Positions 22,167 through 32,039 of a stretch of DNA of 64,000 nucleotides are shown here, in pieces; within the stretch, counting starts at the first letter, position 1; the number at the start of each line of letters is the position of its first letter. The stretch comes from Rhabdophis nuchalis. Lineage: Eukaryota; Chordata; Lepidosauria; Squamata; Natricidae. Below the pieces are notes generated by a model. That model was not told the DNA's origin. It searched no databases and saw only the letters and a program-made list of their open reading frames with translations. A program made the translations under genes and the position numbers. The stretch covers positions 46,566,605-46,630,604 of the forward strand of contig CM077643.1 in assembly GCA_039707465.1 (NCBI GenBank), read 5' to 3'.

Positions 22167-22389
22167 CTACCTCCACTTCCATGTGCCATGTAAATCTTGC
22201 ACTATGTGTAAGGGGAGCTCCCAAATTCCATAAAGTAGCCCTACCTCTGAGATGCTTTTAAAAATCTTAGCTATTTTTCAAAAGGGTTGGGATTTACCAT
22301 GGTTGTGTATATAGCTTGGGTCCATTTAAGATTTGTGCATCTTAAATAACAAAAAAAGTATAAGATTCTCTTGTTCATTTGTGTCTGAC

Positions 22390-22456
22390 TCGTGTGTGTG
22401 TGTGAGAGTGTCTGTCTGTCAGTCTGTCTGTCTGTCTCTCTGTGTGTGTGTGTGTG
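22390..22456. repeat. (TG)n/(CTGT)n microsatellite
   Basis: TG runs separated by CTGTCTGTC units. Confidence 0.85.
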
Positions 22457-22469
22457 CTCATCTCCATTT

Positions 22470-22650
22470 CTTAACTGAGGAAGCCAGTGTCGTTCAAAGA
22501 TGCTTCTATGGTCATGTGGCCAGCATGACTATATGCCCAGGTGCACGGAACGCTGTTACCTTCCCACCAAAGTGGTACTTATTTATCTAGCTGCATTTGC
22601 ATGCTTTTGAACTGCTAAGTTGGCAGGAGCTGGGGCATAAAGGTCCTATT
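22470..22650 (-). mobile_element. Sauria-type SINE fragment
   Basis: On the minus strand it reads GCCAACTTAGCAGTTCAAAA, then the GGTAACAGCGTTCCGTGCAC and GGCCACATGACCATAGAAGC-like segments shared with the fuller copy at 52636-52976. Head and tail are missing. Confidence 0.75.
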
Positions 22651-23219
22651 AGAGGTTAAGCCTTGGACATATTTGAGTGAAGGCATATTATTTTTGTGGT
22701 GAGCACATGATGGAAAATACAGGCACAAGGATATTTTAATCCAAGCTAGACATGAGGCTGTTGTTTGATCAGAATCATTTATGTAGAGAAGAGTGAATAT
22801 ATACCGTTTATGTTTACTTCAAAGCTACCAATTTGAAGGGGTCAATAATTTATCTGGGTAAATGGTCTGCAAGAGAAAGAGTTTAACTCTTCTCTCCTAT
22901 GCTGTTTCTCTCCTGGGAATCAACTTCTCACCCATTTAGTCTCAGAGAAATCTGCAGCTTTAAATACCGGTATATTAACCTCCATCCCATTTTGCAGAAA
23001 ATGCCATCTAGACATGGAAGCCTTTGGGGGAAGGAAACAGTTGAATCTCATCCTCATAATTATTCCTACAATCCAAGTAGCAGCCTTGTGTGGCTGCTTT
23101 GAAATTTAAAAAAGCAAGAGAATTAGAATTGTGAATGTTCTGCATCGTGTATCAGTTGAACCTCAGGGTCCTCTGGTAGGTAGACAACTTAATGTTTCTT
23201 CTTCTACACCTGCTGCAGG

Positions 23220-23482
23220 CTCCCCACAATGAGGAAGGTGGCAGGAATTAGAGGGAGGGAGGAAAGAAGAAAGGAAAGAAGAAATGTTAGGGAGAGAGGG
23301 GGAGAGAGGAAGAGAGGGAAGGTGGCAGGTATGGAAGGAAGGAGGAAGGAGAGAAGGAGTAGTGGAAGGGAGGGAGGCAGGGATTGAGGAAGGAAGGAAC
23401 GGAGGGAGAGGAAGGATAGGAAGGAAGGAAGGATAGGAAGGAAGGAAGGAAGGAAGGAAGGAAGGAAGGAAGGAAGGAAGGA
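23220..23482. repeat. GGAA-rich low-complexity DNA
   Basis: Polypurine tract of GGAA, GGGA and GAGA units ending in a clean (GGAA)n run at 23424-23482. Confidence 0.92.
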
Positions 23483-23584
23483 TCTTTCTGATCTTGCCAG
23501 ATTCCTACAAGGAAATTCAATAGGGGAGCTGGCAGGAAGTTGCTTGCTTTTTTGCCCACTCACGGTCTTAAGATAAGGCACCTG

Positions 23585-23850
23585 GGGGCAGGACAAGAAG
23601 CAATGGGTGGAAACTAATCAAGGAGAGAAGCAACTTAGAACTAAGGAGAAATTTCCTGACAGTTAGAACAATTAACCTCCGGAACAGCTTGCCTCCAGAG
23701 GTTGTGAATGCCCCAACCCTGGAAGTCTTTAAAAAGATGTTAGATAGCCATTTGTCTGAAATGGTATAGGGCTCCTGCCCACGCAGGGGGTTGGACTAAA
23801 AGACCTACAAGGTCCCTTCCAACTCTGCTATTGTATTGTATTGTAAATAT
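23585..23850 (+). mobile_element. CR1-type LINE, 3' end
   Basis: Reads GGCAGGACAAGAAGCAATGG, the C-terminal RT codons (SNLELRRNFLTV.., NLRNSLPPEVVNAPTLEVF in pieces), GGTCCCTTCCAACTCTGC and a (TATTG)n tail. It follows directly after the GGAA tract. Confidence 0.85.
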
Positions 23851-23999
23851 TTCTGAAACAATGGCCCAATGAGGCATGGGTTGTCAGACACCTTGCAAGA
23901 GTACAGTCACTCTCCTTTAGCTGCCCAATTCCAACCCAATTATAAAATAGACAACTTTAACTCAAAAAAAAAAGACCTTCAGCTGGGAGGGGAAGGGGA

Positions 24000-24130
24000 T
24001 GCAGAACTCCATTAACGATACTTTAACCCTGCTGGAGTGTCTAATTAGGCAATTAGCAATATGAAGAATTGACAAAGCACAAGTCGATAGAAAAATTACT
24101 CTCCTCCAGCTTTCTCAAATAATCAGTGGG
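24000..24130. other. Candidate conserved non-coding element
   Basis: A repeat-free block with tandem homeodomain-like sites (TCTAATTAGGCAATTAGCAAT) and TTAACGATACTTTAACCC. No open frame, no transposon signature. Function inferred only from its sequence character. Confidence 0.3.
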
Positions 24131-24656
24131 AGAAAGGGAAAAAAAAGGTCCCCAGAGAACCAGACTGACAAGCTGCTTAAGAGAGTTGCAGTATAGTGGG
24201 CTGCAGACCTGTTTTAGAGAATAACACTATTTTGAGGGTATTATGAAAAATGCAGACTTATTTAAATGCACTAGAGACAGAAAGAAAGGATGTAAATAGG
24301 AGATGCTCTGAATTAAGTTTGGTGCCTATTTCCCCCCCCCCCTCAGAAGTGCTGCATCTTTAAAGGAGGTTTGGAGAATGCTAGGTATTATGGGCTATAT
24401 TTCCTGGAAACTGAGGTAGGGTAAATATATTAGGGAGTTAGCAAAGCTAAAAGGAAATGATTGCTGCCATTATTCTTTCTTTCCTTTTGTCTGATTTCCT
24501 GCTCTCTTCCTCTTCCTTTCTTCCCAATGAGCTGCTGGAAAAGGGACAGAATAATCCAGTATAGAACTGGTCAGAATAATAACAGAACAACAGATTTGAA
24601 AGGGACCTTTGAGGTCTTCTATTCCAACCGCCTGCTCAAGCAGGAGACCCTATACC

Positions 24657-24985
24657 AGTGATGGGGAATCATTTTGGCACCGAGTTCCCAAAATGGAATG
24701 CGCGCACGCTATAGCCCCTGAAACTCAAAGACCAGCTGGCTGGTGCACATGCATGCGCCAGCCACTTGGTCTTCTGGTTTCCAGTGCATGCATGCGTGCC
24801 AGCCAGGTGGTCTTTGTGCATGCCGGAGCCCTGAAAATTTGAAGACCAGCTGGCTGGTGCATGCATGCGCAGATGGCATGTGCACCGGCCACCTGCTCTT
24901 CTGGTTTCTGGTACACACATGCATGCTGGCCAGTTGGCTTTGTGCATGCTGGACCCCCGGAAACCCAAAGATCAGCTGGAGATGA
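24657..24985. mobile_element. MITE-like insert with duplicated GCATGC-rich module
   Basis: Begins CAGTGATGGGGAATCATTTTG, similar in type to the 5710 element. Holds a module, AAAGACCAGCTGGCTGGTGCA with CATGCATGCG and TTCTGGTTTCC, repeated about twice at 110-bp spacing. The right terminus is eroded. Confidence 0.5.
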
Positions 24986-25021
24986 TGCTATTCCGGACAA
25001 ATGGCTGTCCAGTCTCTTCTT

Positions 25022-25224
25022 TATAAATAAATAAATTGTTTAATTGGAATTTTAAGGGGTACAGCTGTTTAGGGTTTTAGCACAGGGGTAATTTAATTCG
25101 GTTTTAATACTTTGTATATTGTTGTATTTATTTGATTTTTAATTTCCTGTGCACCACCCCGAGTCCCCATGGGGGAGAGGGGGCGGTCTATAAATTTAAT
25201 AAAATAAATAAAAATAAATAATAA
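25022..25224 (+). mobile_element. L2-type LINE 3' tail
   Basis: UTR-only copy with TTTAGCACAGGGGTAATTTAA, CCTGTGCACCACCCCGAGTC and an AATAAAATAAATAAAAATAA tail, the same 3' end as at 59389-59830. Confidence 0.75.
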
Positions 25225-25465
25225 ATTCTTAAAAGCCACCAGTGATGCAGCACCCTCAACCTCTGGAGGCAATTAATTTCACCGATTAATTGTTCTAACT
25301 GTCAGGAAATTTCTCCTCAGTTCTAGGTAGCTTATCTCCTTGATTGGTTTCCATCCATTGTTTCTTGTCTTGCCTTCTGGTATTTTGGAGAATAGATTGA
25401 CCCCTCTTCTTTGTGGCAGCCTCTCAAATATTGGAACAGTGCTACCAAATGGTCACTCTGAAACC

Positions 25466-26007
25466 AGAAGGAGGTTGAGGGATGCCTTGGTAAGGCCACA
25501 CTTGGAATACGGCATCCAGTTTTCGTCGCCATGATGTAGAAAAGATGTGGAGACTCTAGAAAGAGAGCAGAGAAGAGCAACAAAGATGATTAGGAGACTA
25601 GAGACTAAAACATATGAACGGTTGCAGGAACTGGGTATGTCTAGTTTAATGAAAATAAGGGCTGGGGGGAAATGATAGCAGGGTTCCAATATCTCAGGGG
25701 TTGCCACAAAGAAGAGGGAATCAAACTATTCTCCAAGGCACCTGAGGGCAGAACAAGAAGCAATGAGTGGAAACTAATCAAGGAGAGAAGCAACTTAGAA
25801 TTGAGGAGAAATTTCCTGACAGTTAGGACAATTAATCAGTGGAACAGTTTGCCTCCAGAAGTTGTGAATGCCCCAACACTGCAAGTCTTCAAGAAGATGT
25901 TGGATAGCCATTTGTCTGAAATGGTATAGGGCTTCCTGCCTAGGCAGGGAGTTGGACTAGATGACCTCCAAGGTCCCTTCCAACTCTGCTATTGTATTGT
26001 ATTGTAT
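25466..26007 (+). mobile_element. CR1-type LINE, 3' 540 bp
   Basis: The RT C-terminal region from DALVRPHLEYGIQFS through the frame at 25672-25929 (FQYLRGCHKEEGIKLFSKAP and SNLELRRNFLTVRTINQWNS), then the GGTCCCTTCC motif and (TATTG)n tail. It is broken by a frameshift and a lost codon block near 25650. It lies head to head with the preceding minus-strand CR1. Confidence 0.85.
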
Positions 26008-26720
26008 GTGTGTGGATGGCTGCTTTCTTCCTTCTTCTCGTTCATATACCTCATTTTAGTAAGTGCCAAGGAAAAATCAATCCGATATAGCCTTCTCAGC
26101 CCTAAGGATGCTGTTAGAGGGAAAACATCACCTCTAGGATTTCAGCCTTTTAAAGTTGCTGAGATCCTGTCATCTTATTTCATAAAAGGAAAAAAAAAGC
26201 AGCTTTCTTCATGGAACAGAAACTGGGACATGAAGCATTAGCTTCTTCTGTTTTTCTTCCAGGCTAAATTAAGTTTCTCAGGCTCTCTGATGTAAAATCT
26301 GTCCTGAAGTTAGAAGGGTTTAATTACACCATCAAGACTAACCCTTTGCTTAGGGCAGCAATGTGGATTAAAGGCTCTCTGACCTCTTTGGAATTGCATC
26401 ACCGGTTAGCCATTGGTTTTACTGTTGACCTGTTTTTACTTTTAGGATTCCCCCCCCCCTCTAAAATTCAGTTGGAATCTATTTCCTTTAACATAACTCT
26501 ATTATTGTGTATCTTCCATTCAGTCTATGGAGAACAAACTGTGACACTCCTTCAGATATTTGAACAACGCTGTCACATACTCTGTCAACTTTTCTAAAAG
26601 CTAACCATATCCCCCTCCCTCCGTGGTTTTCTTTATTGTTTTATTAAACAAATTTACACAATGTTTGCACACAATGATTCAAATCTTTGCAATTTCAGGT
26701 CCCTGATTACCTGTATAGCC

Positions 26721-26979
26721 CAGGGGTGGGTTCTGGCAGGCAGTACTGCCGGTTTGCTCTCGTGTGTGTGTGTGTGCTTGATGCATACTGCGAGGTGCAA
26801 TAAAAATTGTTCTGTGCATGCGCAGAAGTGAAAAACAAGATGGCTCCGCTTATGGTGCTGACCATAGAACTGATTTGGGTGTGTGGAAGGCCTGGGTCCA
26901 TGGCGGTTCTAGTGACCCAGGCCCCCAAACCACTACCTTTTTGGCCAAACTGGTCCAAACTGGTAGGAACCCACCACTG
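26721..26979 (-). mobile_element. hAT-type MITE, GGTGGGTTCC family
   Basis: Opens CAGGGGTGGGTTCTGGCAGG and closes GGTAGGAACCCACCACTG. Flanks GTATAGCC and GTACAGCC match at 7 of 8. AACAAGATGGCTCCG lies inside. Confidence 0.85.
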
Positions 26980-27040
26980 GTACAGCCCTTCTCTGAAACT
27001 ACTCCAAATTTCAGAATCTTAGCTAAAGGAAGGTCTAAGC

Positions 27041-27572
27041 CAGGGGGGTCAAACTCAAGGCTTGGTGACCAGATTTGGCTCGCAGAGTACTTAGATCTGG
27101 CCTGCAGAGTACTTAGATCTGGCTCTCAAGAGTACTTAGATCTGGCCTGCAGAGTACTTAGATCTGGCTCTCAGAGTACTTAGATCTGGCCTGCAGAGTA
27201 CTTAGATCTGGCTCTCAGAGTACTTAGATCTGGCCTGCAGAGTACTTAGATCTGGCTCTCAGAGTACTTAGATCTGGCCCGCAGAGTACTTAGATCTGGC
27301 TCGCAGGGCCACCCTGGAAACAATGAAAGACCGGCCTGAGGTTCTTCTGTCAACAAAAATGCAACCCTCCTGAGTTCCATTTTCACTGGCAAAGGGTTTC
27401 AGGAGGCTGTGGCAGCCGAAAACGGAGCTCCAGAGCCCATTTTCTCTGGCAGAGCATTTGGGCCACCACAGGCACCCCTGACCTGAGTGATGTCAAGCTG
27501 GTCACGTCCACCCCAGCCCCCGTAAATGCAACCCTGATGCTGCCCTCAATGAAATCGAGTTTGACACCCCTG
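27041..27572. mobile_element. hAT-type element, GTGTCAAACTC family, with internal minisatellite
   Basis: Opens CAGGGGGGTCAAACTCAAGG and closes GAGTTTGACACCCCTG, with exact flanks GTCTAAGC (27033-27040, 27573-27580). The left third has been replaced by a 22-bp minisatellite. The remainder matches 49765-50228 (CACCCTGGAAACAATGA, TGAGTGATGTCAAGCTGG). Confidence 0.9.
27084..27310. repeat. 22-bp minisatellite with 44-bp dimer order
   Basis: Unit AGAGTACTTAGATCTGGC followed alternately by CTGC or TCTC, about ten copies. The alternation makes a 44-bp higher-order unit. One unit carries an extra A. Each unit is derived from the element's own GGATCTGGCCTGCAGGGCGC-like left end. Confidence 0.93.
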
Positions 27573-28059
27573 GTCTAAGCAATGTAGAATATAGTGAAAC
27601 AGTTACATGCCATAGCTTACACTGTATACCTAACATATCTACGTACACAAACACCCTTGTGTCACAAGTTTGTTGTCTGTTTGTAACCTACAACTGGACA
27701 AAAGGTGCATCATAAAGCAACAACAAGATATCTCAAACAGACTAACACACAGTGCATCCAACTTTTGTGGCTCGCCGGCAGCCAGTGAGGAGGTTAGGAA
27801 GGGACATGGACCAGTCCTAGGGATTGAGGGAGTTAGACAGCAGTGAGGCAGAAGAGCAGCTGGAGCCTGTTCCCAGTGTGCGCATGTGCAGAACTGCAAG
27901 AAGACAAGAATAACTAAGAAAGGAGGGTCGACTTAAGAGTAAAGCCACAACTTGGAGGTGATTGGCCCCTCCCATAGGAAACAAAAGAGGAACGAATGGG
28001 GAGTGGGCGTTTGCAGGAAACAATTGTTTCATTCGGTCTGGAAAGTTCTTTTTTGTGAT

Positions 28060-28291
28060 TACAAGAGACTCTGAGCCAAGTTTTGCTTTGCCCTGTGTTT
28101 GGAAACTAGTTATCTGGCAGCGCTCTAAACAAGATAAGGTGCGTGTGGATAATCATTCCTCTGAAAGACGGTTTGCTAAAGCCTTGCTGACTGTGAATGA
28201 AAGGAAATCACAGTCGTATAAATAAAAGAGCTTTTTAAAAGAGGACTAAGACTTTGGTTCTTGCTTTCTAAGGAAGCCTGGGTCAGAACCC
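28060..28291 (+). mobile_element. Possible LTR 3' part
   Basis: The stretch CGTATAAATAAAAGAGC gives TATA- and polyadenylation-like signals, followed by a T-rich segment, AAGACTTTGGTTCTTGC and a terminus GAACCCCAACA. This layout is typical of the R-U5 end of an LTR. A matching TG start was not settled, so the left border is arbitrary. Confidence 0.3.
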
Positions 28292-28868
28292 CAACACCTG
28301 TGATCCATTATTCCTGTGGGATTGGAATTAGGAAAAGTGGTGACTGTTTTAGCACTGCTATACTCAGCCACGGTTATGCCATCATCATTTTCTTTTTCCC
28401 CCCCTCAATAATTTGATTAAAGTTTACAAGTAAAAAGATAAACTAATGCAAGTTAAGAAAAATATTAAAAAATGAAGAAAAGAAGGACAGTGACAAAATG
28501 TGCGTATTTTAACTCTTATTCAGCAGGTTCACTTTATAAATCTTCCCATCATACAATGTCTCATAAGATGATTTCTTATCATTTTCTCTTTATATTCTTC
28601 AAAGCACAGCTTGAACAATTACTTTTTATCTCTTTTTAGGAAGAGTTTTCTTTTGTTCCACATGTCCCTTCGATAAATCCAAAGTAGGAAGGCTTTCCAA
28701 CTCCCTCTTCTGCTTTATTATTTTTATTTCCTCCTTGATTATTAGGGAACAGAGTCATAGAATGATAGTACTAGAAGGGACCTTGGAGGTCCTCTAGTCC
28801 AGGGGTCCCCAACCCCCGGTCCGCGGCCCAGTGCCGGTCCGCGGCCTGATAGGAACCGGGCCGCAGGA

Positions 28869-29321
28869 CTGGAGAGGAGGAGGAGGGAGTAGCCCCTGGG
28901 CAGAGGATGGCCGAGCGCGCTTCCAGCAGCTCCTTCCGACAGCCACCGCGGCGCACTTTCCAGGGCTTCCCGGAGGGGCTGGCATGTCAGCTGAGGAGGT
29001 AACGTGCCTCATCCCACAGCAAGCGAACGAGCGAGCGGGCAGAGGACTCGAGCCTGCGGCTACCTTCTGGGCGCCATACACCCACCTCCCTTCCAGCCCC
29101 ATGTGGTGCCCGGACGGTTTCGGCAGGTAGCCGCAGGCTCGAGTCCTCCGGCCGCTTGCTCGTTCGCTCGCTGTGGGATGAGGCACGTTACCTCCTCAGC
29201 TGACATGCCGGCCCCTCCGGGAAGCCCCGGAAAGTGCGCGGCGGTGGCCGTCGGAAGGAGCTGCTGGAGGCGCGCTCGGCCATCCTCTGCCCAGGGGCTG
29301 CTCCCTCCTCCTCCTCTCCAG
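28869..29321. repeat. Long inverted repeat, two 196-bp arms
   Basis: Arm 28869-29064 starts CTGGAGAGGAGGAGG. Arm 29126-29321 is its reverse complement, ending CCTCCTCCTCTCCAG, with few mismatches and a 61-bp spacer. CpG-rich. Transcripts would form a long hairpin. Confidence 0.9.
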
Positions 29322-29436
29322 CCGACATGCTGGCCCCTCTGCTGCTTCCGGGGGGGTGGTGGAGGGAGATAAAGACAGACACACAGAGAGACAGACTTAG
29401 AGAGACAGAAATAGAGAGAGGGAGGGAGAGACGGAA

Positions 29437-29437
<1 letters not shown>

Positions 29438-29469
<32 letters not shown>

Positions 29470-29992
29470 GTGACAGAGATGGGTGGAGGGAGGAGAGAGA
29501 GACAGATACAGAGAGAGAGAGAGAGAGAGAAACAGAGAAAGAGAAAGAAAGAAAAATAGAAAAAGAAAGATGAATGGAGGGTGGGAGGGAGGGAGTGAAG
29601 GAAAGAAGGGGGAGGGAGGAGGAAGGGATGGGTGAAAGAAGGAAGGAAGGAAAGAAAGAAAGAAAAAGAAAGAGATGGAGGGTAGGAGGGAGGGAAGGAA
29701 AGAAGGGAGGAAGGGGAAGGGAGGCAATGGAAGGAAGGAAAGGAAAGGGAGAAATCTATTTTCCTATTTCCTTCCACCTCAAGCTACCTGTTTGGTTAAC
29801 CAGGTTAAAGATCTATTTTTCTCCCAGTGGTCATTTCAAAGGAATTGCATCCTCTGAGTCATTTCCTGGATTCAAACCAGCATCCCAAAGAGTCATGGGC
29901 TTTATATATAACGAGTGCCCATAAATCCATTTTTACCATCTTCAGAAGACCAAAGACCAGCCAGAAATGGAAGGAAGGAAGGAAGGAAGGAA

Positions 29993-30053
<61 letters not shown>
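29438..30053. repeat. (AC)n, GA-rich and (GGAA)n(GAAA)n simple sequence
   Basis: An (AC)n run at 29438-29466, a GGGA/GAAA-rich tract to about 29755, a 200-bp unique interval, then (GGAA)n at 29968-29996 and (GAAA)n to 30053. It lies within the hAT element directly before the L1 insertion. Confidence 0.9.
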
Positions 30054-30054
<1 letters not shown>

Positions 30055-30067
30055 ACTTATGACCACT

Positions 30068-32039
30068 TTTTTTTTTATATTGAAAAAGTTTTATTGAGTT
30101 TTACAATTTTTTCGAATAGGGTAGGGTAAAGTGAAATAAGGAAATATTTTGAGAACTTTCACGTCGAGATCGTTGGCCCCCTCCGGGGCTTCTTGACAAA
30201 ACATAGATAATACATATTTCAATAATACTACAAGGTGAATAGGAGTGCATACATCGTTATAAATTCTATGCCAGCAATCGTGTACAAACATCCAAACAAA
30301 AGTTATACTGCATTAAAAAAGTCATTTTTTAGATCTAAGTCTCTTAGCAATTGTATCTTCTTGTTCTCCTCCCTGACCCCCAGTGGGCGAGGCCGTGGCC
30401 CCATCTGCTCCTCCAGTTTCATCCTCCAGGATTAAGGAATGTTTTTTAAGAAAGGCTTCCGCCTCAGCAACTGTTTTAATCCTTACTCTTCCTCCTTCCC
30501 AGAACACCAACATCCCTTCTGGCATCACCCACTTGAACCAAATCCCCTGTTTAAACAATTTTTTAGATAAGAAGGAATATTTCCTCCTCACCTCTCTAAT
30601 CTTTTTCGGGATCTGCTTCAAGATAGCAACTTCCTTTTGTTGGTAAATTAACGGACCCTCTCTCTGCGCCCTCAATATTCCCTCCCTGGTAGACCTTCTA
30701 ACAAATTTAATATGTATCTCTCTGGGTAGTTCATTTATCCTGGCATATGCTGAATTTATTCTATAAACCAGGTCAATGTCCCCCCTGATCTCTTCCTTAG
30801 GTTTGTGTAAATAGTCTGCTAAAATTGTGCTCATAAGATCAGGGAGACATTCACCAGATTCTTCAGGAATATTCTGAAATCTTAAAAAATATGACATCCT
30901 TTCAAAATCCATCCTAGACATATGACCAGTCAAATCTCCAATTTCAGTATTAACATTTTTGAGCTCTCCCTTTGCCCCAGCCAGCCCCAGTTCTAATTCT
31001 TCAGTCTTCTGTGTATTCTGCATCAATTTCTTCTGTGTCTCCAAAAGCTCTAATTTGGAACTGCAGTGGTCTTTTCTAAGCTCTTTAATTTCCAGTACCA
31101 AAGAGTGTAACACTTCTTCCATAGCTGTTAATCTTGCATCTGTGTCTGGTTTTTCTGGCTGCTTTTTGGAAGCCATGGTGAGGTGTTTAAATCAGTGCCA
31201 ATAAAATGGCGTTTTTGGGGTGCGGCCGGTGGAGCAAGTCCAGAGGCAAAGTTCAGTTCAACGTTGTAAAAGTTGTAAAATCCAGAGAGAAAGGCAAATT
31301 TTCCAGTCAATTATGAAGACAAAGAAGGCATTCCAGGGAAGGAATCAATTAATCATTTATCAGAAGTCATCCATTAGTAGAGAGAGACAGTCCAGGTCAC
31401 AGAGGAATGTCGGAAATTTTCCATAAAGAATAGTCATTTAAGAACAAAGGGAAGCCATCTTCCCCCGCCCAATCTGGAAGCCAGCAGGAGAAAACAACAA
31501 AAGAAATTGTTTCAATGTAGCAAGACTTTGATACCATGTATCTAGAAACAAACCGCAAAGGACTTTCACTTCTTTAGCAAAGTTCGGATGAGAAATATCC
31601 GCTTCCTCGAGCTCGAGGAGCCATTTCAAAACGCCGCTGCTGTAAATCCGAGGGGGAGTTTAACAAACACACCCCCTCCATCGTTTCTTATAGTCAAAGC
31701 TGCCAGCAAAAAATGTCAAAGTCACTTACAATCCACCTCGCCGCCAGAGTCCCGACATAGCCATCCGACTCAAACGATCCAGCTCTCTCCAAATCAGTTA
31801 TTTGCTCCCGTCCTCCGTTGGCGAAGGGAACCAAGCCCCCCGCAGCATGTCTTCTCCCTCCTAGGTCGAAGACAAGGACCCCCCCCGGCCGCCGCCGGGC
31901 TAGGAAAGGTCCAGGCAAGCCGATCTTACGGGGGGTCCCTTATAAGGCACACCCCGCCCCGTTTGGGGCCGCGAAAAGAACAAAACGGCAGACGAGTCCC
32001 AGGACTCGATCGTCGCCGCCCGAAGCCGGAAGGAAGTCC
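30068..32039 (-). mobile_element. Young L1 element with ORF1 only (no ORF2)
   Basis: A 1,972-bp minus-strand insertion bounded by identical 14-bp duplications AACTTATGACCACT (30054-30067, 32040-32053). In sense order it has a CpG-rich 5' region of about 860 bp, an intact ORF1, about 250 bp of 3' UTR with AATAAA near the end, and a short A tail. A full vertebrate L1 would have a reverse-transcriptase ORF2 of several kilobases after ORF1. Here ORF1 is followed at once by the 3' UTR. The exact duplication and unbroken frame indicate recent insertion. The layout resembles the ORF1-only HAL1 elements of mammals. A private internal deletion is the alternative. Confidence 0.88.
30322..31176 (-). CDS. 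L1 ORF1 protein, intact, 284 aa
   Basis: An unbroken frame for an L1 ORF1 RNA-binding protein, the chaperone part of the L1 ribonucleoprotein. Residues about 10-90 form a heptad-rich coiled coil (EVLHSLVLEIKELRK, LELLETQKKL). FLRFQNIPEES at about 100 starts the RRM-like core. VYRINSAYARINELPREIHI and KFVRRSTREGILRA lead into the C-terminal domain. The tail is basic (AKRLRSKK). The length is a little below that of the human protein (338 aa), mainly through a shorter N-terminus. The ATG at 31176 is chosen because MASKKQPEKP opens the frame and the upstream DNA is CpG-rich UTR. No ORF2 follows. Family assignment is by motif and layout. Confidence 0.88.
   Translation of the reverse strand: MASKKQPEKPDTDARLTAMEEVLHSLVLEIKELRKDHCSSKLELLETQKKLMQNTQKTEELELGLAGAKGELKNVNTEIGDLTGHMSRMDFERMSYFLRFQNIPEESGECLPDLMSTILADYLHKPKEEIRGDIDLVYRINSAYARINELPREIHIKFVRRSTREGILRAQREGPLIYQQKEVAILKQIPKKIREVRRKYSFLSKKLFKQGIWFKWVMPEGMLVFWEGGRVRIKTVAEAEAFLKKHSLILEDETGGADGATASPTGGQGGEQEDTIAKRLRSKK

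Larger units (their letters stand above)
24570..25465 (-). mobile_element. CR1-type LINE interrupted by two insertions
   Basis: Pieces 24570-24656 (GAAAGGGACCTTTGAGGTCTT...ACCCTATACC), 24986-25021 (CTATTCCGGACAAATGGCTG) and 25225-25465 (CCACCAGTGATGCAGCACCC through CTCTTCTTTGTGGCAGCC) follow one another along a CR1 consensus on the minus strand. The intervening segments are a GCATGC-rich MITE-like insert and an L2 tail. Confidence 0.75.

Noticed and set aside
21422..22261. Open frames of 180-280 codons on both strands rich in P, F, S, L or G, K, E
   Set aside because: Purely a product of the TTCCC-type array.
23204..23596. Minus-strand frame rich in FLPS
   Set aside because: Read-through of a GGAA-rich tract.
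28794..29464. Overlapping frames of about 130 codons on both strands
   Set aside because: They mirror each other because of the 196-bp inverted repeat.
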